Part shown: positions 1 to 11,362 of the stretch, one piece after another
Layout: each line of letters opens with the position of its first letter
Position numbering within the stretch: position 1 is the first letter of the stretch
NCBI GenBank assembly: GCA_019096065.1
Contig: JAGUCH010000009.1
Coordinates: 4,040,001-4,104,000 of the forward strand
Length of the DNA: 64,000 nucleotides
Direction of reading: 5' to 3'
Source of the DNA: Paracyclopina nana
Taxonomy: Eukaryota > Arthropoda > Copepoda > Cyclopoida > Cyclopettidae
Translations under genes and position numbers: made by a program
Notes under the pieces: generated by a model
The model's input: the letters and a program-made list of their open reading frames with translations, nothing else
Databases searched by the model: none
Told to the model about the DNA's origin: nothing

Positions 1-884
1 TAGTTATCTGCAAGGAAGAGCCAACTGCTCCTCCTGCCCCCGCAATGATGTTTGCCCCCACGCAAATGTCACGGAATACAGCATCTCCAAAAGTGGCTAA
101 GGTTTCGCCCATGGTTCCAGAAAAGCCAAAGAGTGAGTATTTTCCCAAATAGACTGAGGAAATGGCTCGTTTCTTCTGAAGTTCTCTCCACTGCCAAAAT
201 GTTGGAATATGCTGTCATTGAGACAGCTTGACTGAATTTTGATCGACATGAATTTTGTTTTTCAGATAAATTACCTTCCTCCGCCCCAATTGTGGATCGC
301 AGGGCAAAAACCCTGATGCAACAAGGCTCACTGCATCGCCCTGGCATGAAAAGGCAGCCTGGAGTCAAGTCCACCTCAAATCTCCTCAAGGCACTGGAAA
401 ATATGGGCCCAAAGCCGAAGCCCGTTCACGAAGCTCCAGCTGAGCTGTTTTCGAGCGATTCCAATTTGTCCACCCCAAGCTACCTGAAACCGACCTCGGC
501 TTCAGTTCGTAAATTCAGGGGTGCCCAAGCGGGAACTCCCAACAGCCAACACCAGCCAGCCTCTGGATCGAACGAAAACATGGGACTCATCAAAAACCCT
601 CAAAGGCCCACGGGAGCCTATCCAAAACAAAATAGGTATGAAGCCGTTTGTATCCTGTTGGCCCAATAGATCGTCCGTTGGTGTTTTATTTTTATCTCAA
701 GGGCTTTCTTTGTGCCCCAAGAATGGTGTGCTCCAAAATGGCTCTTGAAGCCTTGAAACAATAGAAAACAAAATTAGTTCTCATCATGAGTGATGTACGC
801 ATGCAGTGTTTAATCTTGATCTCTTTCAGGGCACCCGTGCGCAAGGATCCCGTGGCCTCCACATTGAAGCCCCTGAACAAGTAA
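1..884 (+). CDS. 3' part of an unrecognised Pro/Ser/Lys-rich protein gene (5' end outside window)
   Basis: I do not recognise this protein. Three exons join in frame: 1-132 (frame starting at base 3), 266-635 and 830-884, ending in TAA at 882-884. Donors are GTGAGT (133) and GTATGA (636); both acceptors end in a pyrimidine tract plus CAG. The phases (1, then 2) match exactly, so the model is sound although the gene is truncated at the left edge. The roughly 185 visible residues are basic, low in aromatics and rich in Pro, Ser, Lys and Asn, with no membrane segment. Such composition is typical of disordered cytoskeletal or scaffold proteins, but that is only inference. The last exon encodes a short tail ending STLKPLNK. 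An AATAAA signal follows 65 bases after the stop. Confidence 0.75.
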
Positions 885-949
885 CAATTCTCACTGACTA
901 ATTATCATAATTTTATGTTTCCTTTTAACCCACCTGAAATCGATATGAA

Positions 950-955
950 AATAAA
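950..955 (+). promoter_or_regulatory. polyadenylation signal AATAAA
   Basis: An AATAAA hexamer lies 65 bases after the TAA that ends the gene at 1-884, on the same strand. Confidence 0.6.
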
Positions 956-959
956 AAGC

Positions 960-3100
960 GTTAACTGCATTGTTTGAAATGTCACTTGGAAGCCTAGTGG
1001 CAAGTGGACATTGAGGCAAACAAATTGGCTACTTGAGACTTTGAATAGGGAAAAGAAAGCTGTATGCGTCCCAGTAGCTATGAGAGGGAAATCATAATTT
1101 GCAACTTGTCCGAGAAGAATGGCCATCCTCAGTTGCAGATAAAAAGCTTCATGAGGAAGTATCAACATTAGGTTTGATGACTATTTTGATGACTTCTCAA
1201 CATTAATATTTCCACAGTTGATAGCTATCATGTATGCATGAATGAATTTGCTTGACTGCACTCTATTTATAACTAGCTCTGTACCTGGCTTGATGTTTTG
1301 CAGGAAATTAAAAGCATTTTTCTATGCATATGGTGTGAATAACACGAGAGAAAAAGAGATACGATTTTATCTGGACGAGCCTTTTGCCTTGCGGATTTTT
1401 CTTTTCGTAGGAAAATATTGGACACCTGCTTTCAAGTTGCCCCCCAAGTGTTTTGCTTGAATTTGAGTGAATTTGAGCTAGAAGTGTGCGTGACAGTGAC
1501 AAGATGTGGCCAGTAGCTACATTTTCTCGCTGACAACATGCTAGATTGGCTATGCTAACAATGCTACACAGTCATCATGGCTGGCTAACTTTTGAGCAAA
1601 ATTCTCCCCCCGGAAAAAAATCGCCTTTATTTGTAGTTGTGCGTTGCTTCATGGTCATCAATATGTCAGCTGCGAGAAATGTGGCTACTTTTTGCGCCCT
1701 TGCCACATGCTTAATTTATCATTTCGCAAACCCGCACCTAATGATGCTCGTGGAATACACTAGCAAAAAGTGGCTAAATACTTTCATGCAATTCTCGAAA
1801 ATATTCAACCTTGTACTGGTCAATTTTAGGCCGGTTAAAACGGGCGCAATATTTCTTACTTAATGACCCGCAATCATTCAATGAAATCAATTAGCTGTTT
1901 CAGGTCCGAAAATCTGCGGGCGGCAAATCTGCTAGATTTTGGCCCTTCCCCTTTTCAAATGAAGATTGCACTTTTTGGCAATTTGCTAGCCTTTTAAAGT
2001 GTCCAGAGTAAGTTAAGTGCAAGGAAAATTGTCAATCAGACTTTCCACTATGAGGAAATGTTAACCAAAAACGAGTCACATTAGTATTTGATATGGCTTC
2101 TCCGTAACCTTTTTAGGGTAAAACTCAAAAAAGTGCTCTCAAGGCAAATTTTAGTGAAGAGTGTAATTTTTGCGAATTCAAGGCCGAATTCTTTCCTGTT
2201 CTGACCAAGAAAAACTACGCAATTTTAATTGACAATTTTCAGGCATCGCACAGAAAGTCACACTAGGCCAACTCGGGTCAAAATAGTTTTCACGAGCGCA
2301 CTTTCAAAGGTAATTCTAGTAGATCAGACAAAACAATGCGAGGCTTATTCACACAAATATCAATTGTGTCTGAATGTAGTAAATGATGAGCCATTCCTAG
2401 AATTCATGAATGATTTCACGAAAAAAAGTAGCCCATTTTTCTGTCAGCAAAGCATAAAAATTGGTGAAAGATGTGATGCCCACCTAGCAAATGAATGCAA
2501 TGAAAATTCAGCAATTTGCATTTCATTTCCGTTCATCCATTACGAAAATGTTCAAAGATTGGAATTTTTCAAGAGTCTTTCACGAATGTTTTCTGCTTGC
2601 TGATATTTGTGACATCACTCGTAATTAAGCTTAGATTTTTAATGGTTATTTCGCCCTGTAATTAGTTAGTCGATCAATAGAAAGCTATAATTGGACGGAC
2701 TTTGGCGTGAAAAGTGTTTTCAATTGGTCAATGACGTAAATGAGCGTATTATTGCGGGCAGATAGCTTCTAGATACTCATCATTCATACATTGTATGCTA
2801 AAGCCAATCCAATACTTATACTATATGCTTTATGTCTTGATTGGCCTCCATTTTGTATCGGTTCACCGTCTTATTGGGCAAGGAAAAGTAGCTTTTTAAA
2901 AATGTTGACATTTTTTAACAACATTTTCGGATGGCATTTGACAATCTGAAATTGTAACTAACTATTGTAATTTTTAGTAGTTTTACAATGCGATCATTAA
3001 AATAGCAATTTCAAGCTTATTTATGTTGTGTTCACTATGAAGGAAATTTTCATAAAAATTAGTCATACCATTAACCAGACAAAATGTATTTTATGAGCAT
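960..3100. other. intergenic, no supported gene
   Basis: AT-rich spacer between the first gene and the TATA promoter near 3139. A 124-codon open frame at 2229-2603 is present but lacks codon bias, a family match and splice partners. I see no RNA gene or repeat array. Confidence 0.5.
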
Positions 3101-3138
3101 GAACGAACTCCGTGAAGTAAAAAGCATTTTTGCTGCGC

Positions 3139-3178
3139 TATATAAAAGGGCTCTCGAGGCTGGCGATGTCTCATTCGA
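3139..3178 (+). promoter_or_regulatory. core promoter: TATA box plus arthropod initiator
   Basis: TATATAAAA begins at 3139. TCATTC at 3171-3176 matches the arthropod initiator consensus TCAKTY, and its A at 3173 lies about 32-34 bases after the TATA box, the normal spacing. This predicts transcription from about 3173 and makes the ATG at 3181 the first usable start. The ATGs further upstream in the same frame lie at or before the predicted start site. Confidence 0.7.
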
Positions 3179-3180
3179 CG

Positions 3181-3891
3181 ATGAGCGTTCTCCAAAGGCC
3201 GAGATGGCCTCTACAAGTGGCAACTTGGCTCCTATTTGCCCTTTTTCTCAAAGGCCATGAAGCAGAAGCTCGTATGTTTTGGAACGCCAGGCCATTTGAC
3301 GAAAATGTCGCACATCAGGTTTGCACGAATACAAATTGAAAATAATATCGAATACATTTTAAATTGATTGTAGGTCGACGGATCACTACCACAAGCAATG
3401 GATACATTTCCAGAGCGAATGGAAGCGGACCAAGAAGAACCGATTTCCATGCTACCAACTGACAGCTATCAAAGGTATATCACAATTTTGGGCTCTGAGT
3501 TGAATTTACGTGATGCTTCATTTCTTATCTCAGGCCTAGCCAAGAATCAGTTGCGGATCCACCTTATGTCATCAAGCAGTTTTTTCAGGCCCCTTTTCAT
3601 TTCATCGCACTCATAGATCCAATAACAAACAAGGTATGTGTATAATAGTACAGTTGAGCTTTAACGCACTGGTTAATTTCTTGTAAGGTGATATCAATCA
3701 ATCGTGTGAACGCTCTCGACAATTGGAAAGGTCTGGACAAAAAGGCCATTTCCAAGCTGATGCGACCCAAGAAATCCCGTTTGAACCAGCAACTGGTAAA
3801 GATACTATTTTTAAGGCTGAAATACAGTGATATAAAGCTTCGTTGATAGCGCGTGCAAGACGGCTATGGAATTTTGCGGTACAATTATTAA
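3181..3891 (+). CDS. small secreted protein / possible peptide precursor, five exons
   Basis: I do not recognise this protein. Exons: 3181-3318, 3374-3474, 3534-3633, 3688-3795 and 3850-3891 (TAA 3889-3891). All four introns are 54-59 nt, GT-AG, with matching phases (0, 2, 0, 0). The product is about 162 aa. Residues 1-30 look like a signal peptide: basic start, then a hydrophobic core (ATWLLFALFL) ending near HEAEA. No cysteine is visible in the rest, so a disulfide-folded hormone is unlikely. The mature part starts RMFWNARPFDENVAH, has an acidic middle, and carries dibasic sites near the end (DKKAISKLMRPKKSRL) followed by a tail ending GYGILRYNY. That layout suits a secreted peptide precursor, but no amidation Gly follows the tail. 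If the last intron is not spliced, translation stops at 3845 with a different tail. Confidence 0.65.
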
Positions 3892-5292
3892 AGATATGTC
3901 AACATTGGTTGAAGCTCACCTCTATTAGCGTTACTACTTACTATCCACTACTGCTACTACTACACATGATACATCCACAATCTTTGAAATACATATGATG
4001 CCCTTCACAGTGACTTTTTTGTACTCTGAAAATGATGTACGCACAATGCTAATATACCAAATACAATGTACTATGCTTCCACAGTTTTCGAATTCATATC
4101 TAAGCGAGGCATAATTTCAAAGTAGTGTTCTTCAAGATCTGCAAGTTTTCAATGGTAGACTTGATTCGAGCTAAGAAAATTAATCAGGAGACTTTCGTTC
4201 GTCAAGTGAACAGGGCATTAGTGCACATATTGATATGATTTGTACAAATCTAGCTACCTTCCTTAAAACTGGTAGATGCGTACATTTTTATGAGCATACA
4301 GGCAAGAGCTTTCTAATTTGAAAGCTTAAATAAGCAATGAATTAGCAGTGCAGTGAGCTTGCATATGACTTTAAGGTTAGTAGCTAATATACGTACCAAA
4401 AGGGTAAACACAACTTAGCTTTGAGCTGATCGTGGGAAATGTAAGTACCCTGATATAACTTATGCGAGCGTTATACAAGTGCTAAAAAGCCTTTGCTATT
4501 TTTCGTTTTCAATCTGAATGTACTCGAGGAAAGTCAACGTGTATCCTAAATTGTATTCAATCTGGTATTAAAAGGAATTGAATGCTTACCTGACAATATT
4601 AAAAATGGCATTCTCAGCGACTTAGGTCATATGACAAGCTTATTGAAATTATCGAAATAAGTCAAGCCACAAATTGATTTGCTTGACTGGGTCAAGCAAT
4701 TCGAGGAGAAGATGCTCTCGTTTGATTTCGGACACTTTTTCTCGTGAGAAAAACAGCTTTCCCTTTCTTCATAGGAGATTAATAGTTTTCAAGCTTCTGA
4801 CAAATGTGCTGCTCTTTCCAAAAGGTTTCAAAATTTGAATCATGACAGTTATTCACCGATGCTCGCTTATCATACAATTCGCAAGAAATAAGTCACATTT
4901 TTCCGCTAATTCGCTAGCGCTACACTTACATCAATTCTAGTTAGCTTTGATGTTACGCTTTCCTCCGCATAATCTTAAAAGCCACAAATATTGCCATTAA
5001 AGCATGTTTTGAGAAATTTTTTTCGGCCTCAGATCTTTCCTTTTTTGTGAAATTCAAGATGCGCTTCGACACTTCTCTGCAATGTGAACGCTCGAATTTC
5101 CCCAGGAGGTCCATTTTAATTAGCTTACACCAGTTGGCAAGATAATTATGCACAGTTACTATAAGGCTCAGTTCTAGGCATGAATCAGTGGGCCTAGGCC
5201 ATATCTGAAGTATATATCAAAGTGCGCGAAAAGACTTCAACTAGCTTTCTGCCTTTCTTTATCTGTTAGTTGTACTCAAATTGCTGGACAGA
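3892..5292. other. intergenic, no supported gene
   Basis: AT-rich spacer between two plus-strand genes. Open frames are short and lack support. The promoter of the next gene should be at its right end, but I see no clear TATA box there. Confidence 0.5.
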
Positions 5293-5796
5293 ATGGCTGA
5301 TAGCAGTAAAGGCATCACTTTGTCGAAAATCCAGATTATCATCAATCCAGGCAGCAAAGATGAAGAAGATGAGCAGCAAAAGCACGAAGTTCCAATGTTT
5401 GACCAAACCATGTCCATATTGGAGATGATTAAAGAAAAGAAGGTGAGTATGTATGATGATACCAAGCAACTCGATCATTTACGTCAGCCGTTATATTATT
5501 GGAGATTTGGTTTTAGTATATGCTGAGCTTAATTACCTCATTGTGCAATAGTGTATAATGTTCAGGGACACTTTCTCAATTTGTCATACTTACGTACATT
5601 CATAAATGGTATAAAATAATAAATAAAATCTGGTATGACAGAGTAGATTTATATTATTTATTGCATTGATATGTTGCAATGTATTTTGCAGGAGAGAGAA
5701 AGGCAGCTAATCAAGGATGAAAAAATCAAGCAGATGGCAATGGCACAAAAAGCTAAAATGGCCAAGAAAAGCGAGCAACGGCTGAGGCTCCGTTAA
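5293..5796 (+). CDS. 84-aa charged coiled-coil-like protein, two exons
   Basis: I do not recognise this protein. Exons 5293-5442 and 5692-5796 (TAA 5794-5796) join in phase 0 across a 249-nt GT-AG intron (donor GTGAGT, acceptor TTTTGCAG). The product has 84 residues with no signal peptide or membrane helix. The first half contains a hydrophobic strand-like segment (KIQIIINPG) and an acidic run. The second half is a Lys/Glu/Met/Gln-rich helix from about residue 44 to the end (EKKEREKQLIKDEKIKQ style), likely amphipathic or coiled-coil, ending LRLR. The start is the ATG of MADSS; a TTG-led extension upstream has no start codon. The gene converges on the SMYD gene, with stops 237 bases apart. 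It is probably cytoplasmic or nuclear; function unknown. Confidence 0.6.
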
Positions 5797-5860
5797 CTTG
5801 AAAAAAAACAAAGATGCTGAGTATTCTTGCATTGTACTTTTGTCAACCCAATCTCGCCCA

Positions 5861-5866
5861 TTTATT
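5861..5866 (-). promoter_or_regulatory. polyadenylation signal (AATAAA on minus strand)
   Basis: TTTATT on the plus strand is AATAAA on the minus strand, 168 bases past the stop of the SMYD gene. Confidence 0.5.
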
Positions 5867-6033
5867 GCTAGATCATGCACTCAAATACAGTAAGATGGTA
5901 TTTTGCAGCAGCTTAAAACGGCTCTTTTTTCATTAGCTTAAAATGTCATGGCACTTTTTTGCCTCCAGAGAGTAACCTCTACTCATGGCACCAAAAATGC
6001 GACTTTCATCAACTGTTGTTGCCTGAAACGAAA

Positions 6034-7786
6034 TTAGTTGGTTTGCTTAAGTGGTTCAAATGTTGGAGTGGCAACTTTGGTCTTATTATAAGTCGCACAA
6101 GCAAGGAGCCCCTAGAAAAACTCAGGAACAACAAAACTAGGCGCTTGCTATGGGCAGAAAACGTGGAAATTGCTTATGAAATTACCTTTTTAAATAGCTG
6201 AGCATAACCTCGAGCCAGCTCATTGTAAAGAAATCCGGACCATTCTGTATATTTGCCACCAATTCTCTTGATAACTTTGAGCATATCTTCACTGCAGTGA
6301 GAATATTACATTTTAAGGACGCAACTAGGTCAGAAAATTGACTTACCAAATTCGGAGTTTTTCGTCCAAGTCCAGCGTTTTATTTAGCGTAATTTGATTT
6401 CTTTGAGCAATAAGTCTGAGAAAATGGCTTTGGCCAAGAACCTTGTTTTGTCGAGATAAGAAATCCTCAATTTGGCCACAATTTGGAGATGACGAATGTA
6501 GGAGGCTAAAATTAGTTCAATGATCCTTAGGTTTCGTGTTAGGCATAAAAAAGTGAAAAATAGCCTCTAATACCTTTTTAGTCCTGACTGAGCAGCTTGT
6601 ATGACCTCAATCACCATTTTTGCTTCCATTTGGTAATTGCAACTTGAGCAAGTCCAAGGTTTACTAAGCTTTTCAGCTCCTTGAGTTTCATATTGTAAAG
6701 TACCTTGTCAAGTGAATTTATTTCAGTGAATTCGTGTGGGTGTGAAATTAAAAAAGTTGCTACACACCTTCACTGCAATTTTGGCATTTGATGCTGCTTA
6801 AAATGCACTGATTCGAGCAGCGATGGCAATTACAGTGAAAGTTCCACTCACTTTCAATATGCTCAGTTCTCAAAGGTTCGCCCACAATCAATGGAACATA
6901 CGAAATAGTTATTTCTTCATTTTGCCTAAAAACACACTATTAGCTAGCTTGTCTCAATTTTTAATTTTGCAAAATGTTTCTTTCTTCGTAATTTAAGGCT
7001 AAAAGCTCACCTTATTGGCTTACTGGCCTTGAAAGAGAGCCTGCAAGAAAACGAACAATTCTTTTTTCATAAACGATTTTTTATGTAACAATGAATGGTA
7101 ATATTTACCAAAGGTTAATAGGACTTATGCTATGAATAGCGTTCATTGTGCACTGATGAGAGGCTAAAGAAGCTAGTGAGTATAATCCTCTTCCTTTTCT
7201 ATTTTTCACATCAAAGCTTATAGCGTTGACACAAATTATCCCAAAGCACTGAGCAACCAAATCCTTCGATAATGAAGGCATCACTAAAGACTCCATAATG
7301 AAAGGAATGATCTGAAATGTCACACCTCACTGCTTAATTGGTAGAAAATCAATTATTCAACCACACCTTTTCATGAAAAACAAGCCAATCTGGAGAATTT
7401 AATTTCTTGTCAACATGAGACTGAAGCCGGTTCAACTGATGCCAAATCTCGCTGCCCTTGCGAGCCTCATTAACCAGTCTCAAAGGGAAAATGGCTTCAT
7501 ACAAGGCCTGCTTTCCTCTCAGCATTTCACATTCTTCTGTGGTATGCCAGATTTTGACAGAATCTTCCTTTCGAGCGCATTCCGAACAAATTGCCCAATC
7601 ACAATTTGGACATTTCCTTTCGGGCTCAAGTGAGCAACATTCCAAACAAACAGGAACTTTGCTATGGTTTGGTCCTACCAAAGCAGGACTTTCACGAACA
7701 ATCACATCACCAGGCTTGAATCCTTTGGCAGCCACCAAATAATTGCCAATTTTGGGGTCATGCTTGCAAATTGTTGAGTTTTCCAT
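6034..7786 (-). CDS. SET and MYND domain protein, arthropod SMYD type
   Basis: Eight exons (plus coordinates): 7367-7786, 7109-7311, 7011-7040, 6768-6925, 6574-6679, 6347-6505, 6186-6291 and 6034-6111. All introns are GT-AG and every phase matches, giving a 419-aa product, normal for SMYD proteins. Residues 47-86 form a MYND zinc finger (CLECC, CPNC, CSEC, then H81 and C86). The SET core is residues 165-230, ending in EEITISYV with the conserved Tyr (Y227). The post-SET cysteines FHCNCHRC follow, then a helical C-terminal half with CSSC. SMYD proteins methylate lysines in histones and other proteins; insect SmydA relatives are diverse and mostly uncharacterised. Odd points: the usual NHxCxPN motif reads SHQCTMN (191-197), so catalysis may be weakened, and exon 3 is only 30 nt. 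The last exon is the least certain. Confidence 0.85.
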
Positions 7787-7951
7787 AGCGAGGAAGTTAG
7801 TGAAAGCTGGACACTTGCCAAAAAATAGCTAATTCTTAATGATAGAGTAAAATGCTAACTCTATCAACATACAAAATGTCTAGCAATTGCTTTTAAGGAA
7901 AAATTATTTTATCGAGTTTGATACCATGGCTTATCTAATTTTATAAGTTAT

Positions 7952-7957
7952 TTTATT
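7952..7957 (-). promoter_or_regulatory. polyadenylation signal (AATAAA on minus strand)
   Basis: TTTATT on plus, 86 bases past the stop of the B4GAT1-like gene and between it and the SMYD start at 7786. Confidence 0.45.
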
Positions 7958-8042
7958 AGCAAAAAGCATTCCGGAATTTGCATTTAAGGCGCAACAAACT
8001 TTCTTACATCACGCAACCTTTCAAGCACGCAAAGTTAAATTA

Positions 8043-9568
8043 TCAAGTTTTTGCATGTATTTTAGACTGACCACTCGGGGAGGGTTGTTGTACATCATAT
8101 CTGGCAAACAGTTCTTTTTTAAATTGTGTAAACCTCATGCGATTTTTGGTGTTCTGCCTTTCTCTCCACGCTGGTCGGCCTCTTTTCTTTTGTAGTCCCC
8201 AATGAATGGCAAATATTGGGGACAACACCTCGAAAGTCCATCCTGCCAAATGCATCTCGTAGACCTGAAAGATGAAAGGGATAAAAGCTTTCCCAGCTAT
8301 AACCAGCTCCTTTTTTAGCACCTGAGTGTTCCTCGTGAAGCCATAGCCAACAAATCTTTCGTCATATTGCGGAGCAGTGTCCAATGATATGTAAAATGGC
8401 TCATAAAAAAACTCGTAGTTCGTCACAGAATGGCTGATATGCAATTGAGTGTCATTTTGCGCCCTTTCAAACCTGTGACGAAAGATAGAAGATGAATTAC
8501 GGTTAAACGCAAAAATTATCATAAATTCAACTCACTCAGTGGAGTTGGTTGCAAATTGATTCAATTTGAAAACAGTGTGGTGAAAAGGCCTCGCGAGATT
8601 CTCATGCACATATTTAACCAGTTCAGTCTTGTCTCTGGGGAAGTCAGCTGATGCATCTAGTTCATACGTGGCCACTACGTATGCACACTTTTGGCATTTG
8701 GCCGTGGCCAGAAACTTTGAAACTTGGTGGGCACTCTGGATACTAGGAACAATGTCAATGTCTGTAACAAAAGTGTATCTGGTGTTGGAATTTTTCCTGC
8801 CCACATTCCTAGCCAAGTTTTGGGGATATGCATATGAAGTCCGCCATTTTTGAAAGGCCTCATCAGAGAGGTCAGTGGATTCAAAATAAGCAGCCATTAG
8901 CTTGGAAACATTTGTTGAGCAATTGAACCTTTTCTTGAGCATTAAATCAGTTGATGCTTTTGGTGTGTAATTCACAGGGAAAAACAGATGCACTGCCAAT
9001 TTCTGCTTCAAAACTTGATCACATTGCATCAAATGGGCTAAAAAGCCGGCAGTGTATTCAAATTCAACGTCAGGTACAAATAGTGTCAAGGATATGGGAC
9101 CACTCCAGGTCTCAGATACCTTAAAAAGCAATTATTTCAATTGAGCGCCAATTCATATTCAAACTAGTTAATCGTTTGTACCTTTGTGATCCAATGCAGC
9201 TTATTGAGAGTTGATTGGCTAACAAGAGTGACGTCATATTCAGCTGACAGTGACTCGTATTGGCGCCCTGTGATCACGTGATCAAATATACGGAAATTCC
9301 TCGATTGGTCCAACCTTCCTCTGGACAGGTTAAGATGCTTGAATAAAAATCTTCCTGGCAGAACATGAGTGACTCTGCTCAAGTTTACCAGACTTGTTGT
9401 GTTAGTTACTAGCACTTCATGTTGCTCCACTTGACTCGGGAAAGCATCGTTGATTTTGGGCAAACCAGTTAGCTTGACTGTCAAGAACAAATTGAGGCAG
9501 CCTAAGAGCAGCAGCCAAAAAATGCCCTTTGTTGTGAAGCAAAAAATGTGAGATCGGTTGAAAGGCAT
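8043..9568 (-). CDS. B4GAT1-like: beta-1,4-glucuronyltransferase 1-like Golgi glycosyltransferase
   Basis: Exons 9182-9568, 8536-9119, 8322-8472 and 8043-8264 join with matching phases to encode about 447 aa, close to B4GAT1 of other animals. It is a type II membrane protein: a short cytoplasmic start, a TM anchor at about residues 13-33 (FWLLLLGCLNLFLTV), then a stem with N-glycosylation sites (NTT, NLS). The GT49 catalytic domain has the metal-binding acidic motif TDIDIVPS and conserved blocks YEPFYISLDTAPQYDERF, YGFTRNTQ and the MHLAGWTFEVL/FAIHWG region. Members add glucuronate to xylose on dystroglycan O-mannose glycans, priming LARGE elongation. The start is the ATG of MPFNRS directly before the anchor. 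The last intron (8265-8321) is 57 nt with no in-frame stop, so retaining it would insert 19 residues before VYEMHLAGW. Family assignment is confident; the exact substrate is inferred. Confidence 0.88.
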
Positions 9569-11362
9569 GGCATTATTTCTTCTTGGATTCCTGAAGAGGA
9601 AAAAGGAGATGTGAAACACAAAGGAGGAGTATTATCTAGCGCAATTCCTTCCAAGATGAATAAGATATTTGGTAGACCTGACCATTTCTGCCATCCTGAT
9701 AGATCTAGCTAAAGAGGTACTAAGAATAAATGTCATGGAAATACATGACGATCAATCTCTGCCATTGCATCTGCTGACTTTGCAAAAAATGGTACCAATC
9801 AGATGAATGTTATCAACCACAGTGGCAAAATAGGTAGAAAAATAGAAGCTGCTGTTTTGTTAGTTGCTTATTTCTTTTAAAGTGCCATAAATTAAAATTA
9901 AAATAATAGGCACTCGTTTTCACTTTATCCTTGGATGACTAGAGGGCTTTTTGCGAGAATAAGATAAAGGGGCATGGAAAAACCGGTGATAAATAGCAGT
10001 CTAAGAACCAGAAAAGACAAACACATAAATGTACCATGCGGAATACGTTCAATCGCGTTCCGAGAAAACAAGCTCTTACACCACATATGAAAGCTTTCAC
10101 AGCTCTCATTCTCCTTCATATAATATGTGCATGAGCTTCCTTCTCTCAAGAATGTATATGGAGGCAGCCTATTGATACTGCGTCACTTTTTCATAAAATG
10201 TTCGCTTGATCTACACCGAATTCCCTGCTATAAAACCCTGTGAAAAGTAGTCAATACGCTCCGGGCTTTCTAAAACTTCCCCAGGCTGTAAAATAGCTTT
10301 CACCTAACAACACGTATACACACACAATTTGAGTGTTTTGGTATGAGGGTCAAACTTTGCAGCCAGCTTTGTTTGATACATAGTTGTGTAAGTTTTTTTT
10401 CTTAAATGCAATGATTTGATATCTAGATTGCCTTGGCGAAGAAGCTTATTGACTCCTAAAATAACAAGCTTCTCATAATGCTAGAAAAATCGAACCGCTG
10501 CACTTCCAAAAAAGCATTTACGAGCGTAATATCGGAAATTACTAAATAATTTATGGGAAAAGTAGAGCAAACAACAATTATTTTTCTGTTGCTGGGGCTT
10601 TGCTACAATAAAGGTAAAAACTACGAAAAAAACTAATGGGATCTACCAAGAAAATGATAAAGGATTTTTACTTTGGCATCAAGATGCAATTGCCACATTT
10701 TTTGCTCCTTGCCACATCACACGGTTTGCATTACAACAAGGTAGAGTCAATGCTTGATGAATGAAACTTGCTTATTATAGGCTAGATCAAGTAATAAAAT
10801 AGTATGCTCCACATTAGAAGAAAATTCTAGTAGACAAAGCTACTGTTCAAAAACATTTACCCTCGGATCGAAGTTATCACTTGCCAAGATAGGTTCACTT
10901 GCAGTCTCAATGTCTCTAGCTGTCAATTCAGGTCAACCCTCGCGTTGACACTGATGGCTCCAAATAAAGGGCAGTGGTTTTGCTGTGTTCTTTTCTACGG
11001 CATACGACAGTGGAAAGTCGTGAATCAAGTGTCAGTCGTCGTCGCGCGTTGTTGTACCCCTCCTTGTGTGCAGTGTATAACTGAAAGTAGTTTTCTGGCT
11101 CTATATAGAAAAGAGGGGCGCCTATAACAAATCGCATACACTCATAGTAGTGCAAGAAATCTCCTTCACAATCGAGCTCCTCTTCTTGAGTGCTTGCATA
11201 TGATTGCCGATGACAATGGGCTAGGAGTTGCTTAATCCATTTGCAATATGGTGAACAAGTAATAGATATTCTATAAATTACGCAACGCTCCTTAGCTATG
11301 AGAATTTGGGCTACATGTGCTTTCTTACAAAATGGCTGTATTTACTTCATGATTGGGAATTT
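9569..11362. other. intergenic, no supported gene
   Basis: Spacer between the B4GAT1-like gene and the ISOC2-like gene. It should hold the B4GAT1 promoter near its left end. A TATA-like CTATATAGAAAAG occurs near 11100 but with no downstream gene on that strand. Short open frames on both strands have no support. Confidence 0.45.

Noticed and set aside
2229..2603. 124-codon cysteine-containing open frame
   Set aside because: Has seven cysteines and a CAG just upstream, but no signal peptide, no splice partners and AT-driven codon use.
9271..9284. Perfect 14-bp palindrome TGATCACGTGATCA
   Set aside because: Lies inside the B4GAT1-like coding exon and is explained by coding sequence.
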